64,000 nt of DNA. It comes from UBA3495 sp964629875 (GTDB taxonomy: Bacteria > Chloroflexota > Dehalococcoidia > Lucifugimonadales > UBA3495). Positions 25,330 to 34,571 of the stretch are shown piece after piece. Positions within the stretch are counted from its first letter, which is position 1; every line of letters begins with the position of its first letter. Below the pieces are notes generated by a model that did not search any database, was not told the DNA's origin, and was given only the letters and a program-made list of their open reading frames with translations. The position numbers and the translations under genes are program-made. The stretch lies in NCBI GenBank assembly GCA_964629875.1, contig CAZVRK010000007.1:1-64000 (forward strand). Direction: 5' to 3'.

Positions 25330-27024
25330 TTGAAACTTAAAGGTTCGGAAATAATTTGTGAAAGTCTTCTCAAAGAGGGTATTGATGTAATTTTCGGTCA
25401 TCCGGGAGGCGCGATTCTGCCCTTCTATGATGCTTTGTGGAGTTATCCTCAACTAAAACATATTTTAGTGAGACATGAACAATCGGCAGCTCATGCCGCT
25501 GATGGATATGCTCGTATGACTGGTAAACCAGGTGTGTGTGTCGCTACCTCCGGCCCAGGAGCTACTAACTTGGTAACCGGTATCATGAATGCTCGGGCGG
25601 ATTCTATTCCTATGGTTTGTATAACAGGACAGGTATCAAGACCGGTTTTAGGGTCTGAAGCTTTTCAGGAATGTGATATCTGTTCTATAGCAGCAGCATG
25701 TTCAAAGCGAACATATCTGGTGATGTCGACCGATGACCTGGCGTCGACTATACACGAAGCGTTCAGGACTGCAGTATCTGGGAGGCCAGGGCCGGTTCTG
25801 GTAGATGTCCCACGAGATGTACAACTGGAACTTGCTGAATTCACTTATCCTGAAACACCAGGTTGTGTTATTGAACCTGAGCCACTATCCGAAGAAATAC
25901 TTAGTAATGTTAAGCGAGCCGCACAACTTATAAATCAGTCAGAACGACCAGTCATTATAGGTGGCCATGGTGTTGTCATGTCTCGGGCTTTCGAGGAAGT
26001 AAAAGACCTCGCAGAAACTACTGGTATACCGGTTATAAACACATTGCTCGGATTAAGTGGGTTTCCTAGAACCCATGAACTGAGCTTAGGGATGCTCGGT
26101 ATGCATGGTATGTACTGGAATAATATGATCATAGAGCAATCTGATTTGATCGTTGGTCTTGGTATGAGATTTGATGATCGAGTTACCGGAAAGGCTTCTA
26201 CTTTTGCGCCACATGCTAGGATTATTCATTTAGATATTGAAGGTTCTCAGATAGGGCGTAATGTACCTGTAGAAGTACCACTTCAAGGAGATGCCAAAAC
26301 CATACTCAAGTCACTAGTACCCTTGGTGGAAAAGGTTGATAGACCAGAGTGGATGGCTTATATAAATGAGACTAGGGACAATCATCCTTCATTGGCTATT
26401 CCTAGCTCTGAGAATCTACAAGCCCAAGAGGTTCTGGTTGAAATCAATCGATTGATCCAGGAAAACCCAGAAACGGTTGTTGTAACAGGTGTAGGTCAGC
26501 ACCAAATGTGGGCAGCTCAATTTCTGGAGTTCAACAATAGTAATACTTTTGTGTCTTCAGGTGGGTTAGGTACTATGGGATTCGAACTTCCTGCAGCCAT
26601 GGGAGCTCAATTGGGTAGACCGGGTGCTCCTGTTTGGAGTATTGCTGGGGACGGAGGCTTCCAAATGACTTTACAAGAGCTAGCAACTGTTGCTCAAGAG
26701 AAAATGCCTTTGAAAATAGCGTTATTCAACAATGGTATTTTGGGAATGATAAGGCAGTGGCAAGAACTGTTTTTTGAACAACATTTGAAAGAAACTCCTA
26801 TTCCTGGACCTGACTATGTCAAATTAGCTAATTCTTTTGGTATTCCAGCGGTCAAGGTTAGTCATCAAGAAGACGTAATGCCGGCATTACGAGCTGCAAA
26901 TGCGGAAGACGGGCCTTACCTGATTGAATTCGTAGTTGATTCTGAATCTCATGTGTATCCCATGGTTCCACCGGGTGGTGGACTTGGCGACACTCTAGAA
27001 GACCCGTTGACACGAGTACAGTAA
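25330..27024 (+). CDS. ilvB: Acetolactate synthase large subunit
   Basis: 564 residues of thiamine-diphosphate enzyme catalysing the first common step of valine/leucine/isoleucine synthesis. Glu50 (VRHEQSAAHAADGYAR) activates TPP; IAGDGGFQMT and the following NNGILGMIRQWQ hold Mg-TPP and the herbicide/FAD-site residues of AHAS. PGPGATN and ITGQV are also typical. The start is TTG, supported by GGAGG six bases before. The Ile T-box upstream agrees with the function. The regulatory subunit ilvN does not follow; the next gene is an unrelated HTH protein. Confidence 0.95.
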   Translation: MKLKGSEIICESLLKEGIDVIFGHPGGAILPFYDALWSYPQLKHILVRHEQSAAHAADGYARMTGKPGVCVATSGPGATNLVTGIMNARADSIPMVCITGQVSRPVLGSEAFQECDICSIAAACSKRTYLVMSTDDLASTIHEAFRTAVSGRPGPVLVDVPRDVQLELAEFTYPETPGCVIEPEPLSEEILSNVKRAAQLINQSERPVIIGGHGVVMSRAFEEVKDLAETTGIPVINTLLGLSGFPRTHELSLGMLGMHGMYWNNMIIEQSDLIVGLGMRFDDRVTGKASTFAPHARIIHLDIEGSQIGRNVPVEVPLQGDAKTILKSLVPLVEKVDRPEWMAYINETRDNHPSLAIPSSENLQAQEVLVEINRLIQENPETVVVTGVGQHQMWAAQFLEFNNSNTFVSSGGLGTMGFELPAAMGAQLGRPGAPVWSIAGDGGFQMTLQELATVAQEKMPLKIALFNNGILGMIRQWQELFFEQHLKETPIPGPDYVKLANSFGIPAVKVSHQEDVMPALRAANAEDGPYLIEFVVDSESHVYPMVPPGGGLGDTLEDPLTRVQ

Positions 27025-27100
27025 TAGTAATAATTTATGGTGGATATAATCCAATAACATGGGGATAATATTTTTATATTCTGAGGGATGAGGTTGCATC

Positions 27101-27508
27101 ATGGAATGGGTCTCTATACAGGAAGCTTCTCATATATTGAATGTTTCTCAAGATGTGATTCGTCGCTATGCTAGGGACGGCAGGCTTAACGCAAAAAAAC
27201 AAGCGAAAGAGACCGGAGGCACTTCTTGGGTCGTGGAACTTCCAGATGGACCTTGGGAAGATGATTTTAAAGAAAATGTTCATAGCATTGCCCAGAGATT
27301 AACCCCTTGGTGGTGGTCTACTCCAGACAAAGAAGGGGTGGTACATTATGTGGATGGTCTAGGTATTGAAGAGATAGAAGCCCTGTTCATGTGTGGGCTA
27401 ATGACGAACAATATTTATTCAGCTGTTGGTCATGATCTATCTGACAGATGTCCTGAATGTATTGAAGAGGTTGTTAAACAAGGATTGCCAATGGAGACTC
27501 GAGAGTAG
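27101..27508 (+). CDS. Small protein with MerR/excisionase-like helix-turn-helix
   Basis: 135 residues. Residues 4-35 (VSIQEASHILNVSQDVIRRY and RDGRLNAKK) form a winged-helix DNA-binding unit like those of MerR or excisionases. The rest is unusual: a tryptophan cluster (TPWWWS), an acidic middle and a C-terminal CPEC. No known ligand domain is recognised. It lies 76 bases after ilvB. Regulation of nearby genes is conceivable but not shown. Confidence 0.7.
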   Translation: MEWVSIQEASHILNVSQDVIRRYARDGRLNAKKQAKETGGTSWVVELPDGPWEDDFKENVHSIAQRLTPWWWSTPDKEGVVHYVDGLGIEEIEALFMCGLMTNNIYSAVGHDLSDRCPECIEEVVKQGLPMETRE

Positions 27509-27509
27509 A

Positions 27510-28136
27510 TCAGATAACACGGTAGACCCATATTTGATGGTAGGCGTCCGGCTCCCCTTTTGGTAACGCCTGGAATGGTTCGGTGCATTCTACTAGTTCC
27601 CACTTCATGGCACTGGAGAGTGTATCCTGCTTGTCTTTGAACCCCGCTGGTTCATAGATGTCGGATCTAAGGCTGAACGCTATGTAACCACCTGGTTTGG
27701 TCACCCTCACTATTTCGTCTAGAGAGTGCGGAGGAGCGTGCCCTATTGTTAAAACCCCCACTGTTATAGCTGCGTCAAAATGATCCGATGGAAACGCCAA
27801 TTCATCTCCCATAACCATTTGATGAAGTTCCGAATACACCTGTTTTTTAGATGCCTGTTCCAGCATCCCTGTAGAGAGGTCCATGGCTACTAAATTTGTG
27901 CATCCGGCTGCGTGTAGGAGTAGGCCTACTAGGCCTGTGCCTGCTCCAGCATCTAGTATTATTGAATTAGAGTGAATATACGGTAACAAAGATGCTACAG
28001 CTCGTTCGTGGCCATTCCATTCAAAGTCATTTTCAAGGTCCGTTTCGTAATCGTTTGCCCATTCATCGTATCTTGCTGATAATTCGCTGTTATTAGTCGA
28101 AGAGTAGATCCACTGGACTTTATTCTGTTCTTCCAT
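27510..28136 (-). CDS. Class I SAM-dependent methyltransferase
   Basis: 208 residues. ILDAGAGTGLVG is motif I for AdoMet, MDLSTGMLEQA motif post-I, and FDAAITVGVL motif II. The N-terminal YDEWANDYETDLE is common in small-molecule methyltransferases of the UbiE/WBSCR27 kind. The acceptor is unknown. It is convergent with the HTH gene, with almost no space between the two stops. Confidence 0.85.
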   Translation of the reverse strand: MEEQNKVQWIYSSTNNSELSARYDEWANDYETDLENDFEWNGHERAVASLLPYIHSNSIILDAGAGTGLVGLLLHAAGCTNLVAMDLSTGMLEQASKKQVYSELHQMVMGDELAFPSDHFDAAITVGVLTIGHAPPHSLDEIVRVTKPGGYIAFSLRSDIYEPAGFKDKQDTLSSAMKWELVECTEPFQALPKGEPDAYHQIWVYRVI

Positions 28137-28294
28137 CTGTAACCTACCTATCTTTAGTAACCTTATCGTGTGTCGGGCTTTTGGCTACGTCGCAATTGGA
28201 TATTCTATTATCGGGTATTAATGCCTACTTCATTACTTGCTTTATAGTGTCTGTAAAAGTAATGTACTAAACACGATTATATCAGAGGAGAAAT

Positions 28295-29854
28295 ATGTCT
28301 GACCTATTGATTCGTAATGGCCGCATAGTTGACGGTACAGGTTCAAAATCATTTTCCGGTAGTCTAAGTATTGATGGAGATACAATAACTATAATCACAG
28401 GAGATACTTCGGATATAGAAGCTGATCGGATTATTGATGCTGATAACTACATAGTATGCCCCGGGTTTATCGATATGCATTCTCATTCTGATCTGATGCT
28501 GTTAAATGAGCCTTTTCATGAACCTAAGGTTAGACAAGGTGTTACTACAGAGGCACTCGGCATGGATGGTCTATCTTATGCTCCTTCTTCGACTGTTAAC
28601 TTGGAACTGTTGTTGGGGTATCTGTCTGCTATAAATGGGACTGCTCCTGAAGGTGTTAGGTGGAGCAGCGTCAGTGACTTTTTGCAACTGTTTGATAATA
28701 AGTGTTCGTGCAATGTTGTGTATTTTGTTCCACATGCTGCTATTAGAGTCGAGGCTATGGGTTGGGATGCCAGACCTCCCAATGCCGCTGAGCAGATGAA
28801 AATGCAAGAATTGGCCATCCAAGGTATGAGAGACGGGGCATTTGGATTTTCTACCGGATTGACCTATGCTCCGGGTGCGTACAGTGATACCGAGGAATTG
28901 GTCGGAGTATGTCGGGCAATCAGGGATACAGGTGGGATATATGTGTCACACGCCAGATATTCTCTTGGAGATAGGCTCCTAGATCCCTTCCGAGAAGTGC
29001 TTACAATAGGTAGGCAAAGTGGTATTCCCGTCCATATATCGCATTACCATAATCCTGTTGATGGGATGGGTCAGAAGATGATTGGGCTAGTTGATGAAGG
29101 CAGGAGTTCGGATATCGACGTTACATTTGATCAGTATCCATATCCAGCCGCGAGTACAGTATTACATTCACTACTACCGATCTGGGTGCATGATGGCGGA
29201 CCAACCGCACTAATGAATCGTATTAAACAACGTAGTGTGCGTGATGAGATAGGTGATTCTGTAGATCCGCAATGGGGAATGACTCTCGATCATTACATAA
29301 TTAGTAACGTTAAAACAGATGCTAATAAAGAATGGGAAGGCAGATCGCTAACAGATCTTGCGGATGCGAGAGGGCAAAGGATGATAGACGCAATTTGCGA
29401 AATTTTGATTCAAGAAGATCTGGAGGTTGCGTTTGTAGCCAGGACTGGGAATAACGAAAACATTAGAACCATCGTAAAACATGATGCTCAAATGGTGGGA
29501 TCTGACGGTATTATGACTGGGGACTATCCTAATCCAAGAACCTATGGCACGTTTCCTTTTATTTTGGATAGACTAGTTCGCCAAGAAGCAATATTATCAT
29601 TGGAAGAAGCAGTACGAAAAATGACCTTTATGCCTGCTCAGAGATTAGGGCTAAAGGATAGAGGTGTACTCCGTGATGGTATGAAAGCGGATATTGTAAT
29701 GTTTAATCCTGATACGGTCGCTGCACCAGCTACTTTTGAAGATCCAAAACAGTTTCCATCTGGCATAGATTATGTGATAGTCAACGGTCAACTGGTTATT
29801 GACTCTGGAATTCATACCAAAGCTCTGCCAGGAAAATCATTGAAGTCTCAATAG
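28295..29854 (+). CDS. N-acyl-D-amino-acid deacylase family amidohydrolase
   Basis: 519 residues of the D-aminoacylase branch of amidohydrolases. PGFIDMHSHSD holds the first metal histidines, HISHYHNP another, and GSDGIMTGDYPNPR the catalytic Asp. In known D-aminoacylases the GNCG motif supplies a cysteine metal ligand; here it reads GMD91G, so Asp replaces Cys. It probably cleaves N-acyl-D-amino acids or a related cyclic amide. AGAGGAGAA precedes the ATG. It stands upstream of a cluster with aldolase-like proteins of D-amino-acid type, so a shared D-amino-acid theme is possible. Confidence 0.86.
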   Translation: MSDLLIRNGRIVDGTGSKSFSGSLSIDGDTITIITGDTSDIEADRIIDADNYIVCPGFIDMHSHSDLMLLNEPFHEPKVRQGVTTEALGMDGLSYAPSSTVNLELLLGYLSAINGTAPEGVRWSSVSDFLQLFDNKCSCNVVYFVPHAAIRVEAMGWDARPPNAAEQMKMQELAIQGMRDGAFGFSTGLTYAPGAYSDTEELVGVCRAIRDTGGIYVSHARYSLGDRLLDPFREVLTIGRQSGIPVHISHYHNPVDGMGQKMIGLVDEGRSSDIDVTFDQYPYPAASTVLHSLLPIWVHDGGPTALMNRIKQRSVRDEIGDSVDPQWGMTLDHYIISNVKTDANKEWEGRSLTDLADARGQRMIDAICEILIQEDLEVAFVARTGNNENIRTIVKHDAQMVGSDGIMTGDYPNPRTYGTFPFILDRLVRQEAILSLEEAVRKMTFMPAQRLGLKDRGVLRDGMKADIVMFNPDTVAAPATFEDPKQFPSGIDYVIVNGQLVIDSGIHTKALPGKSLKSQ

Positions 29855-29878
29855 TGAAAACAAAAATGGTAATAATAA

Positions 29879-29908
29879 ATAAAACCCCTCATGAATGAGG
29901 GGTTTTAT
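29879..29908. terminator. Bidirectional intrinsic terminator
   Basis: 14-bp stem with core AAAACCCCTCAT / ATGAGGGGTTTT around GA, giving T-tracts in both directions. It lies between the deacylase gene and the convergent enoyl-CoA hydratase gene. Confidence 0.85.
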
Positions 29909-29954
29909 GGTATGTCCTAAGAGTATTTGAGTGCTAAGTGTACATATGAATATT

Positions 29955-30719
29955 TTAGCGGCCTTTCCAAACAGGAGCTCTCTTTTCAGCAAAGGCCTTT
30001 ACACCTTCTTCGGCATCTTCAGTGTGGAGTATTACATCTCTCTTCATTTGAGCGAATGCTACACGGCGCTCTAGGTCCATGGCTGCTCCCATAATGGACG
30101 ACTCTTTGATCGCTGCTAATGATAATGGTGCGTTAGCTACTATCTTTCGAGCAATTTCTTCTGCACGCGGTAACACTTGGTCAGGTTCTACCACATGGTT
30201 CACTAACATCAACTCACGAGCTTTTTCTGCGTCTATAAAGTCTCCTGTAAATAAGATCTCGAAGGCAATGTTTTTCGGTAGCACCTGGGCCAATAAAGCC
30301 GGACCGCTTACGGATGCTATACCTCTTTTTACTTGTGGCCATCCAAACTGAGCTTCAGTCGAAGCTATTCTTATATCGCTACCTAAAGCAAGTCCACATC
30401 CTTGTGCTAGGCAAACACCATTTATTGCAGCGATTATAGGTTTCCAAATATTTGATTGAACTACGTATAGGTCACCTGTACTTGGGCCCTCGTTAGCACG
30501 CGCATTTGCCATTGCTACTAAATCGTGACCGGTGGAAAATGCCCTGCCGTTACCAGTCACAATAGCGCATCGGACCTCGGGATTATTTTTAACGTCTTGG
30601 AATGAGTCCCAAAGAATTTGGCGCATTGGAGGGTCTATAGCGTTAAGTTTTTCTGGTCGGTTAAGGGTTATGAAAGCTATTCCATCTTTTATTTCGTATA
30701 ATGCTTCAGGTTCTGGCAC
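29955..30719 (-). CDS. Enoyl-CoA hydratase/isomerase family protein
   Basis: 254 residues of crotonase fold. FITLNRPEKLNAID, the oxyanion segment GRAFSTGHDLVAMA and AAINGVCLAQGCGLALGSDIRIAS (split at GCGLAL) are classic. It hydrates or isomerises acyl-CoA. The start is GTG, with AAGGAGA eight bases before. It lies 109 bases after the CaiB pair on the same strand and is likely part of the same acyl-CoA pathway. The precise reaction is not readable. Confidence 0.9.
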   Translation of the reverse strand: MPEPEALYEIKDGIAFITLNRPEKLNAIDPPMRQILWDSFQDVKNNPEVRCAIVTGNGRAFSTGHDLVAMANARANEGPSTGDLYVVQSNIWKPIIAAINGVCLAQGCGLALGSDIRIASTEAQFGWPQVKRGIASVSGPALLAQVLPKNIAFEILFTGDFIDAEKARELMLVNHVVEPDQVLPRAEEIARKIVANAPLSLAAIKESSIMGAAMDLERRVAFAQMKRDVILHTEDAEEGVKAFAEKRAPVWKGR

Positions 30720-30828
30720 AATCGTATCTCCTTATTGTTTTGTTTATATGTAATGCTACGGTTAGTGGTGTTCTGTTATAGCGATATCAGTGTTTACCTA
30801 AGAGCCACGGTTTTCAGTTTAGTACATG

Positions 30829-32103
30829 TTAAATAATACGGGAACCTGTTGGTTTTGTCCCTATAACTCCAGTTTGCTCCAAGTCTGTGATTTCTGAATC
30901 AGTTAACCCAAGGAATTCACTGTATACAGTATGGTTGTGCTGTCCTAAGGTCGGGGCAGGCCAATGTACTTGTCCAGGCGTAAGAGACATTTTCCAAGCA
31001 AACCCGGGATACCATTTCGGTCCTACCTGTGGGTGATCTACATTGTTAAAGGTGTTTCTTTCTGAAAAGTGTGGATCTTCCAGAAGGTCGGGACCACGAA
31101 GAACGGGACCACTGGGAACACCAGCTTCCTGTAGTTTATGAACTATATCGTACATCTCGTGCTCGACTGTCCAGTTGCTGATTATATTATCTAATTCGTC
31201 CTGGTTTAACAGACGCTGTTCGTTGTTTGAAAATGTGTCCGTTGAATGTAATTGCGGATCGTCTATTACATTTACAAGATTTTTCCATTCCGATTCATTT
31301 GTTACAGCGATAGTGACCCAACGGTCATCGCCGCTGCAGGGATATATGTTATGAGGTGAAAAATATGGTGAATGATTTCCTATACGTTCCGGTTCAGAAC
31401 CGCTAATCTGATAGCTGATGACTTCTCCTCCTATGAGTGAGACAGCTGATTCTTGTTGGGAAACGTCTACGAACATACCCTTGCCAGTTTTCTTACGATA
31501 CCTCAGCGCTGCCAATACAAGTCCTGCAGCGTGGGATCCGGTTATAGGGTCTCCGTGATTAATTCCCGACTTCATGGGACCGTCATTTTCGTATCCTGTC
31601 ATGTGAGCCATACCACATAGTTGTTCCTGTCCAATCCCATATGCAACGTATCCTTTCCATGGTCCACTGTTTCCAAATGCTGGCATGGATACGTAAATAA
31701 TGTCTGGTCTAATGGATTTTAGTTTTTCGTAATCGTATCCTAGTCTTTCAAGACTGCCTTGCCTAAAATTTTCTACAACTACGTCACTTATCGATACAAG
31801 TTCTTCGAAGACTTTTCTCCCTGAAGCTTCTGTAAGTTCCAAACTTATACCGTATTTACTCATATGGAGACAGTTGAACCACCCGTTTCGGTTCCATGGT
31901 TCGTCGCCAGGCTCTGAGTCAGGATAGGCAGCAATTCCGGGAGCAGGGGTCACTGGTCCCCTGTGGGAGTCATATACACGTAGGGATTCCATCTTGATAA
32001 CTTGTGCTCCCATATCTGCCATTAGTTTCGTGCAATATGGCCCTGCCCATATTCGTGATAGGTCAAGTATTCTGTAGTTTTGGAGAGGCTGATTATTTTC
32101 CAT
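30829..32103 (-). CDS. Class III CoA-transferase (CaiB/BaiF), catalytically intact paralogue
   Basis: 424 residues. WAGPYCTKLMADMGAQVIKME is the N-terminal signature (read as WAGPYCTKL and DMGAQVIK), VENFRQGSLERLG follows, and Asp185 (INHGDPITG) is at the catalytic place. Its start codon directly abuts the stop of the upstream CaiB paralogue, with no spacer, so the two are co-translated. Heteromeric class III enzymes of two CaiB-type subunits are known (succinyl-CoA:benzylsuccinate transferase BbsEF), and this pair has that layout. Confidence 0.9.
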   Translation of the reverse strand: MENNQPLQNYRILDLSRIWAGPYCTKLMADMGAQVIKMESLRVYDSHRGPVTPAPGIAAYPDSEPGDEPWNRNGWFNCLHMSKYGISLELTEASGRKVFEELVSISDVVVENFRQGSLERLGYDYEKLKSIRPDIIYVSMPAFGNSGPWKGYVAYGIGQEQLCGMAHMTGYENDGPMKSGINHGDPITGSHAAGLVLAALRYRKKTGKGMFVDVSQQESAVSLIGGEVISYQISGSEPERIGNHSPYFSPHNIYPCSGDDRWVTIAVTNESEWKNLVNVIDDPQLHSTDTFSNNEQRLLNQDELDNIISNWTVEHEMYDIVHKLQEAGVPSGPVLRGPDLLEDPHFSERNTFNNVDHPQVGPKWYPGFAWKMSLTPGQVHWPAPTLGQHNHTVYSEFLGLTDSEITDLEQTGVIGTKPTGSRII

Positions 32104-33306
32104 TTAAACCACCCCATCAGAGCGCAAAGATTGGAATTCGTCCTGTGAGTATCCTAGTCTTTTACATATGATTGCTTCTGTATGTTCTCCGAGAAGTGGG
32201 GCCCTTTGATACACCCACGTAGCGATTTCTGTGTGCGGGCTAATAGGTGGGCCGGGATATTTTAATGTTCCAGCAATAGGGTGGTCTAGGTCAACAAAAT
32301 AATCTCTGGCTTCTAGTTGTTCCATTTCAAGAATATCCTGCATATTGGCTACAAAGGAAAATCCTAACCCGTGTTCCTGGCCGGCTTTAAATATGTCGAC
32401 CTTGTTGTTGTCTAATAACCATGGCAACATCAAAGCATCTACTTCATCAGCGTATAATAAACGGCCTTGTCTGGATGCGTATTTCTCCTCTCCGAGTTCT
32501 TCACGGTCCATTATGTTGGATACTTCGGGCCAATTCTGATCTGGTCCGGCAATTATCCCGACGTAGCCGTCACCGCATGGATATATACCCCATGCTGCAC
32601 GTCCGTAGCCTCTATTACCTACTCTCGAATATTCTTGACCGGAGTAGCTATATTGCATCAGGGCGTTTTCGAGGACATTGGTGGCATATTCTGCGATAGC
32701 TATATCTATATGTTGTCCTAAACCGGTTTCTTCTGCGTACATTAATGCAGTCATGCTAGCTACGAAAGCATTCTGACCAGTACCTAATTGTGCTAAGGGC
32801 GCTCCCTCCTTTAATGGAGTATCTTCGGGTTCCCCTGTTATATTCATTAATCCGCCGGTTGCATATAGATTAAGTTCAGTTCCTTTCCAATCTTTATATG
32901 GCCCTGTCTGGCCATAGTTTGATATAGACGTTACCACTAGTTGTGGATTTAGCTCGTGTAATTCGTCGTAGCTTAGGCCTAGGCCATCAATAGTATTTGG
33001 GGAGAAATTTTCGACTAGTATATCGGCTGATTTGATGAGGTCCTTTAAAATCTCTCTTCCTTGGTCTGATTTAATATCTAGAGTTACGCTTTGTTTGGAG
33101 GTGTTGAGGTAAAGAAACCATGCGCCAGAATCAATAGTTGCTGCCTCGGAGGCAAAAGGCCCATAACGTCGGATAGGATCACCGTTGCTAGGAGATTCTA
33201 TCTTAATAACTTCTGCGCCGAGGGTGGCAAATAACTTAGTACAATAAGGTCCGGAAAAATAACGTGAGAGGTCAATTACTTTAACCCCTTCCAATAAACC
33301 AGGCAT
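32104..33306 (-). CDS. Class III CoA-transferase (CaiB/BaiF), paralogue lacking the catalytic Asp
   Basis: About 400 residues from ATG 33306; a longer form to 33369 is open but lacks family sequence. FSGPYCTKLFATLGAEVIKIES and VENFSPNTIDGLG place it in the family. The catalytic aspartate position reads Gln173 (APLAQLGTGQ), so it should not form the aspartyl-CoA intermediate itself. With the intact partner directly downstream it is best explained as the non-catalytic subunit of a heteromer. Confidence 0.88.
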   Translation of the reverse strand: MPGLLEGVKVIDLSRYFSGPYCTKLFATLGAEVIKIESPSNGDPIRRYGPFASEAATIDSGAWFLYLNTSKQSVTLDIKSDQGREILKDLIKSADILVENFSPNTIDGLGLSYDELHELNPQLVVTSISNYGQTGPYKDWKGTELNLYATGGLMNITGEPEDTPLKEGAPLAQLGTGQNAFVASMTALMYAEETGLGQHIDIAIAEYATNVLENALMQYSYSGQEYSRVGNRGYGRAAWGIYPCGDGYVGIIAGPDQNWPEVSNIMDREELGEEKYASRQGRLLYADEVDALMLPWLLDNNKVDIFKAGQEHGLGFSFVANMQDILEMEQLEARDYFVDLDHPIAGTLKYPGPPISPHTEIATWVYQRAPLLGEHTEAIICKRLGYSQDEFQSLRSDGVV

Positions 33307-33400
33307 AAACGAGGGCCCTTTCAGAATATCTGAGATATTGTTGCATTGGCAGTTATTAAATGCAAGCAAGGTGATCTTATATTACCAACGCTATCGAGAG

Positions 33401-33406
33401 TATAAT
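33401..33406 (+). promoter_or_regulatory. -10 element upstream of the aldolase-like pair
   Basis: TATAAT 28 bases before the ATG at 33434, in the divergent space shared with the CaiB pair. The -35 region (TTATAT) is weak, so the call rests on the hexamer and its position. Confidence 0.35.
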
Positions 33407-33433
33407 GGGTTAACCGAAATTGGAAGGTTACAT

Positions 33434-34540
33434 ATGGAAAAACCGACATTTCAGCCGCTAGGGACACACGTAATGGAATTGGATACGCCAGCATTGGTTC
33501 TGGATATGGAAGCACTAGATTTTAATATTAACCAGATGTCCTCAATGATTGGCCATGGTGATGTGGGAATTCGTTCACATGTTTCTACGTATGGTTGTCC
33601 GGCTATTGCACATTTATATGCTGATAAATTTCCTGGCAATTGTGGAATAGCTGTGAGCACCATCGGTGAGTGCGAAGTTTTTGCTAATTCAGGATTTTCG
33701 GACATCTTAATTACAAACCAAGTCATCACTAAATCCAAGATTCTTAGACTTTGCAGCGTTGCGGTTAATCACTCAGTCCAGGTGCTTGTGGATAGTCCTC
33801 AAAATGCTAGAGACCTCTCCGGCGTAGCGGTAAATAGTGCAGTCACAATTGGCTGCAAGATTGAGATTAATGTTGGCTTAGGCCGTGGCGGTCTTTCAGA
33901 CACCAGAGAGATAAGAGAATTAGCTAACTTGATTTTGGGTCTGGATAATTTAGAGCTCACGGGTATGACTGCAAATTTTTTGCCGCTACATGTCTCATCC
34001 ATATCGACAGAACACGATATAGCGACTCTCCTTAGTGTATTCATAGATACTGTCAAGCAGGCGGTTGATATGGACGCCAAAGACGGGTTTCTGAGCGTAC
34101 GCTCCACTGAAGGTTTCCTGGATATATTAGGTGCTTCAGAGATTAGTGAAATCCAAATAGACACAGTGCCATTGATGGACCATAAGTCTCTACAAGTTAA
34201 TCCACAGTTTAAACCCTCGGTCAAAGTACTCTGCTCAGTGCTCAGCCAACCGATTCCCTCGCGAGTCGTTGTAGACGCAGGTCACAAAACCACTGGGCCA
34301 GATATCGGGCTCCCTGTTGTGGACGGATTGAACGGTATTGAAGCTGTGAAATTCAGTGCTGAACATGGAGCTTTGGAAGTTGATGAAAATTCTGCACAGG
34401 TTTTATCCCCTAATGATAAAGTTTGGTTGATACCCTTTGATTTGAGTCTATGCACTAACCAGTTTGACTATTTTAGGGTTGTTCGAAAAGATGTATTAGG
34501 CGGATTATGGCCAATATCATCAAGAGGATTGTTCGGGTAG
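33434..34540 (+). CDS. D-threonine aldolase/D-serine dehydratase-like protein without the PLP lysine
   Basis: About 368 residues of the alanine-racemase-fold/DSD family (ELDTPALVLDMEALDFNI at the N-terminus, AEHG near the C-terminus). In active relatives RxHxKxHK carries the PLP-linking Lys; here the site reads R47-S-H-V-S51-T-Y, so Lys is Ser and the flanking His is Tyr. PLP cannot be bound as a Schiff base. It is followed 31 bases later by an intact paralogue whose Lys51 aligns exactly. ATG 33434 follows GGAAGG. A structural partner or sensor role is the likeliest reading. Confidence 0.82.
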   Translation: MEKPTFQPLGTHVMELDTPALVLDMEALDFNINQMSSMIGHGDVGIRSHVSTYGCPAIAHLYADKFPGNCGIAVSTIGECEVFANSGFSDILITNQVITKSKILRLCSVAVNHSVQVLVDSPQNARDLSGVAVNSAVTIGCKIEINVGLGRGGLSDTREIRELANLILGLDNLELTGMTANFLPLHVSSISTEHDIATLLSVFIDTVKQAVDMDAKDGFLSVRSTEGFLDILGASEISEIQIDTVPLMDHKSLQVNPQFKPSVKVLCSVLSQPIPSRVVVDAGHKTTGPDIGLPVVDGLNGIEAVKFSAEHGALEVDENSAQVLSPNDKVWLIPFDLSLCTNQFDYFRVVRKDVLGGLWPISSRGLFG

Positions 34541-34571
34541 ATAAGTTAGCGTATATCTAGGAGATGATTGG

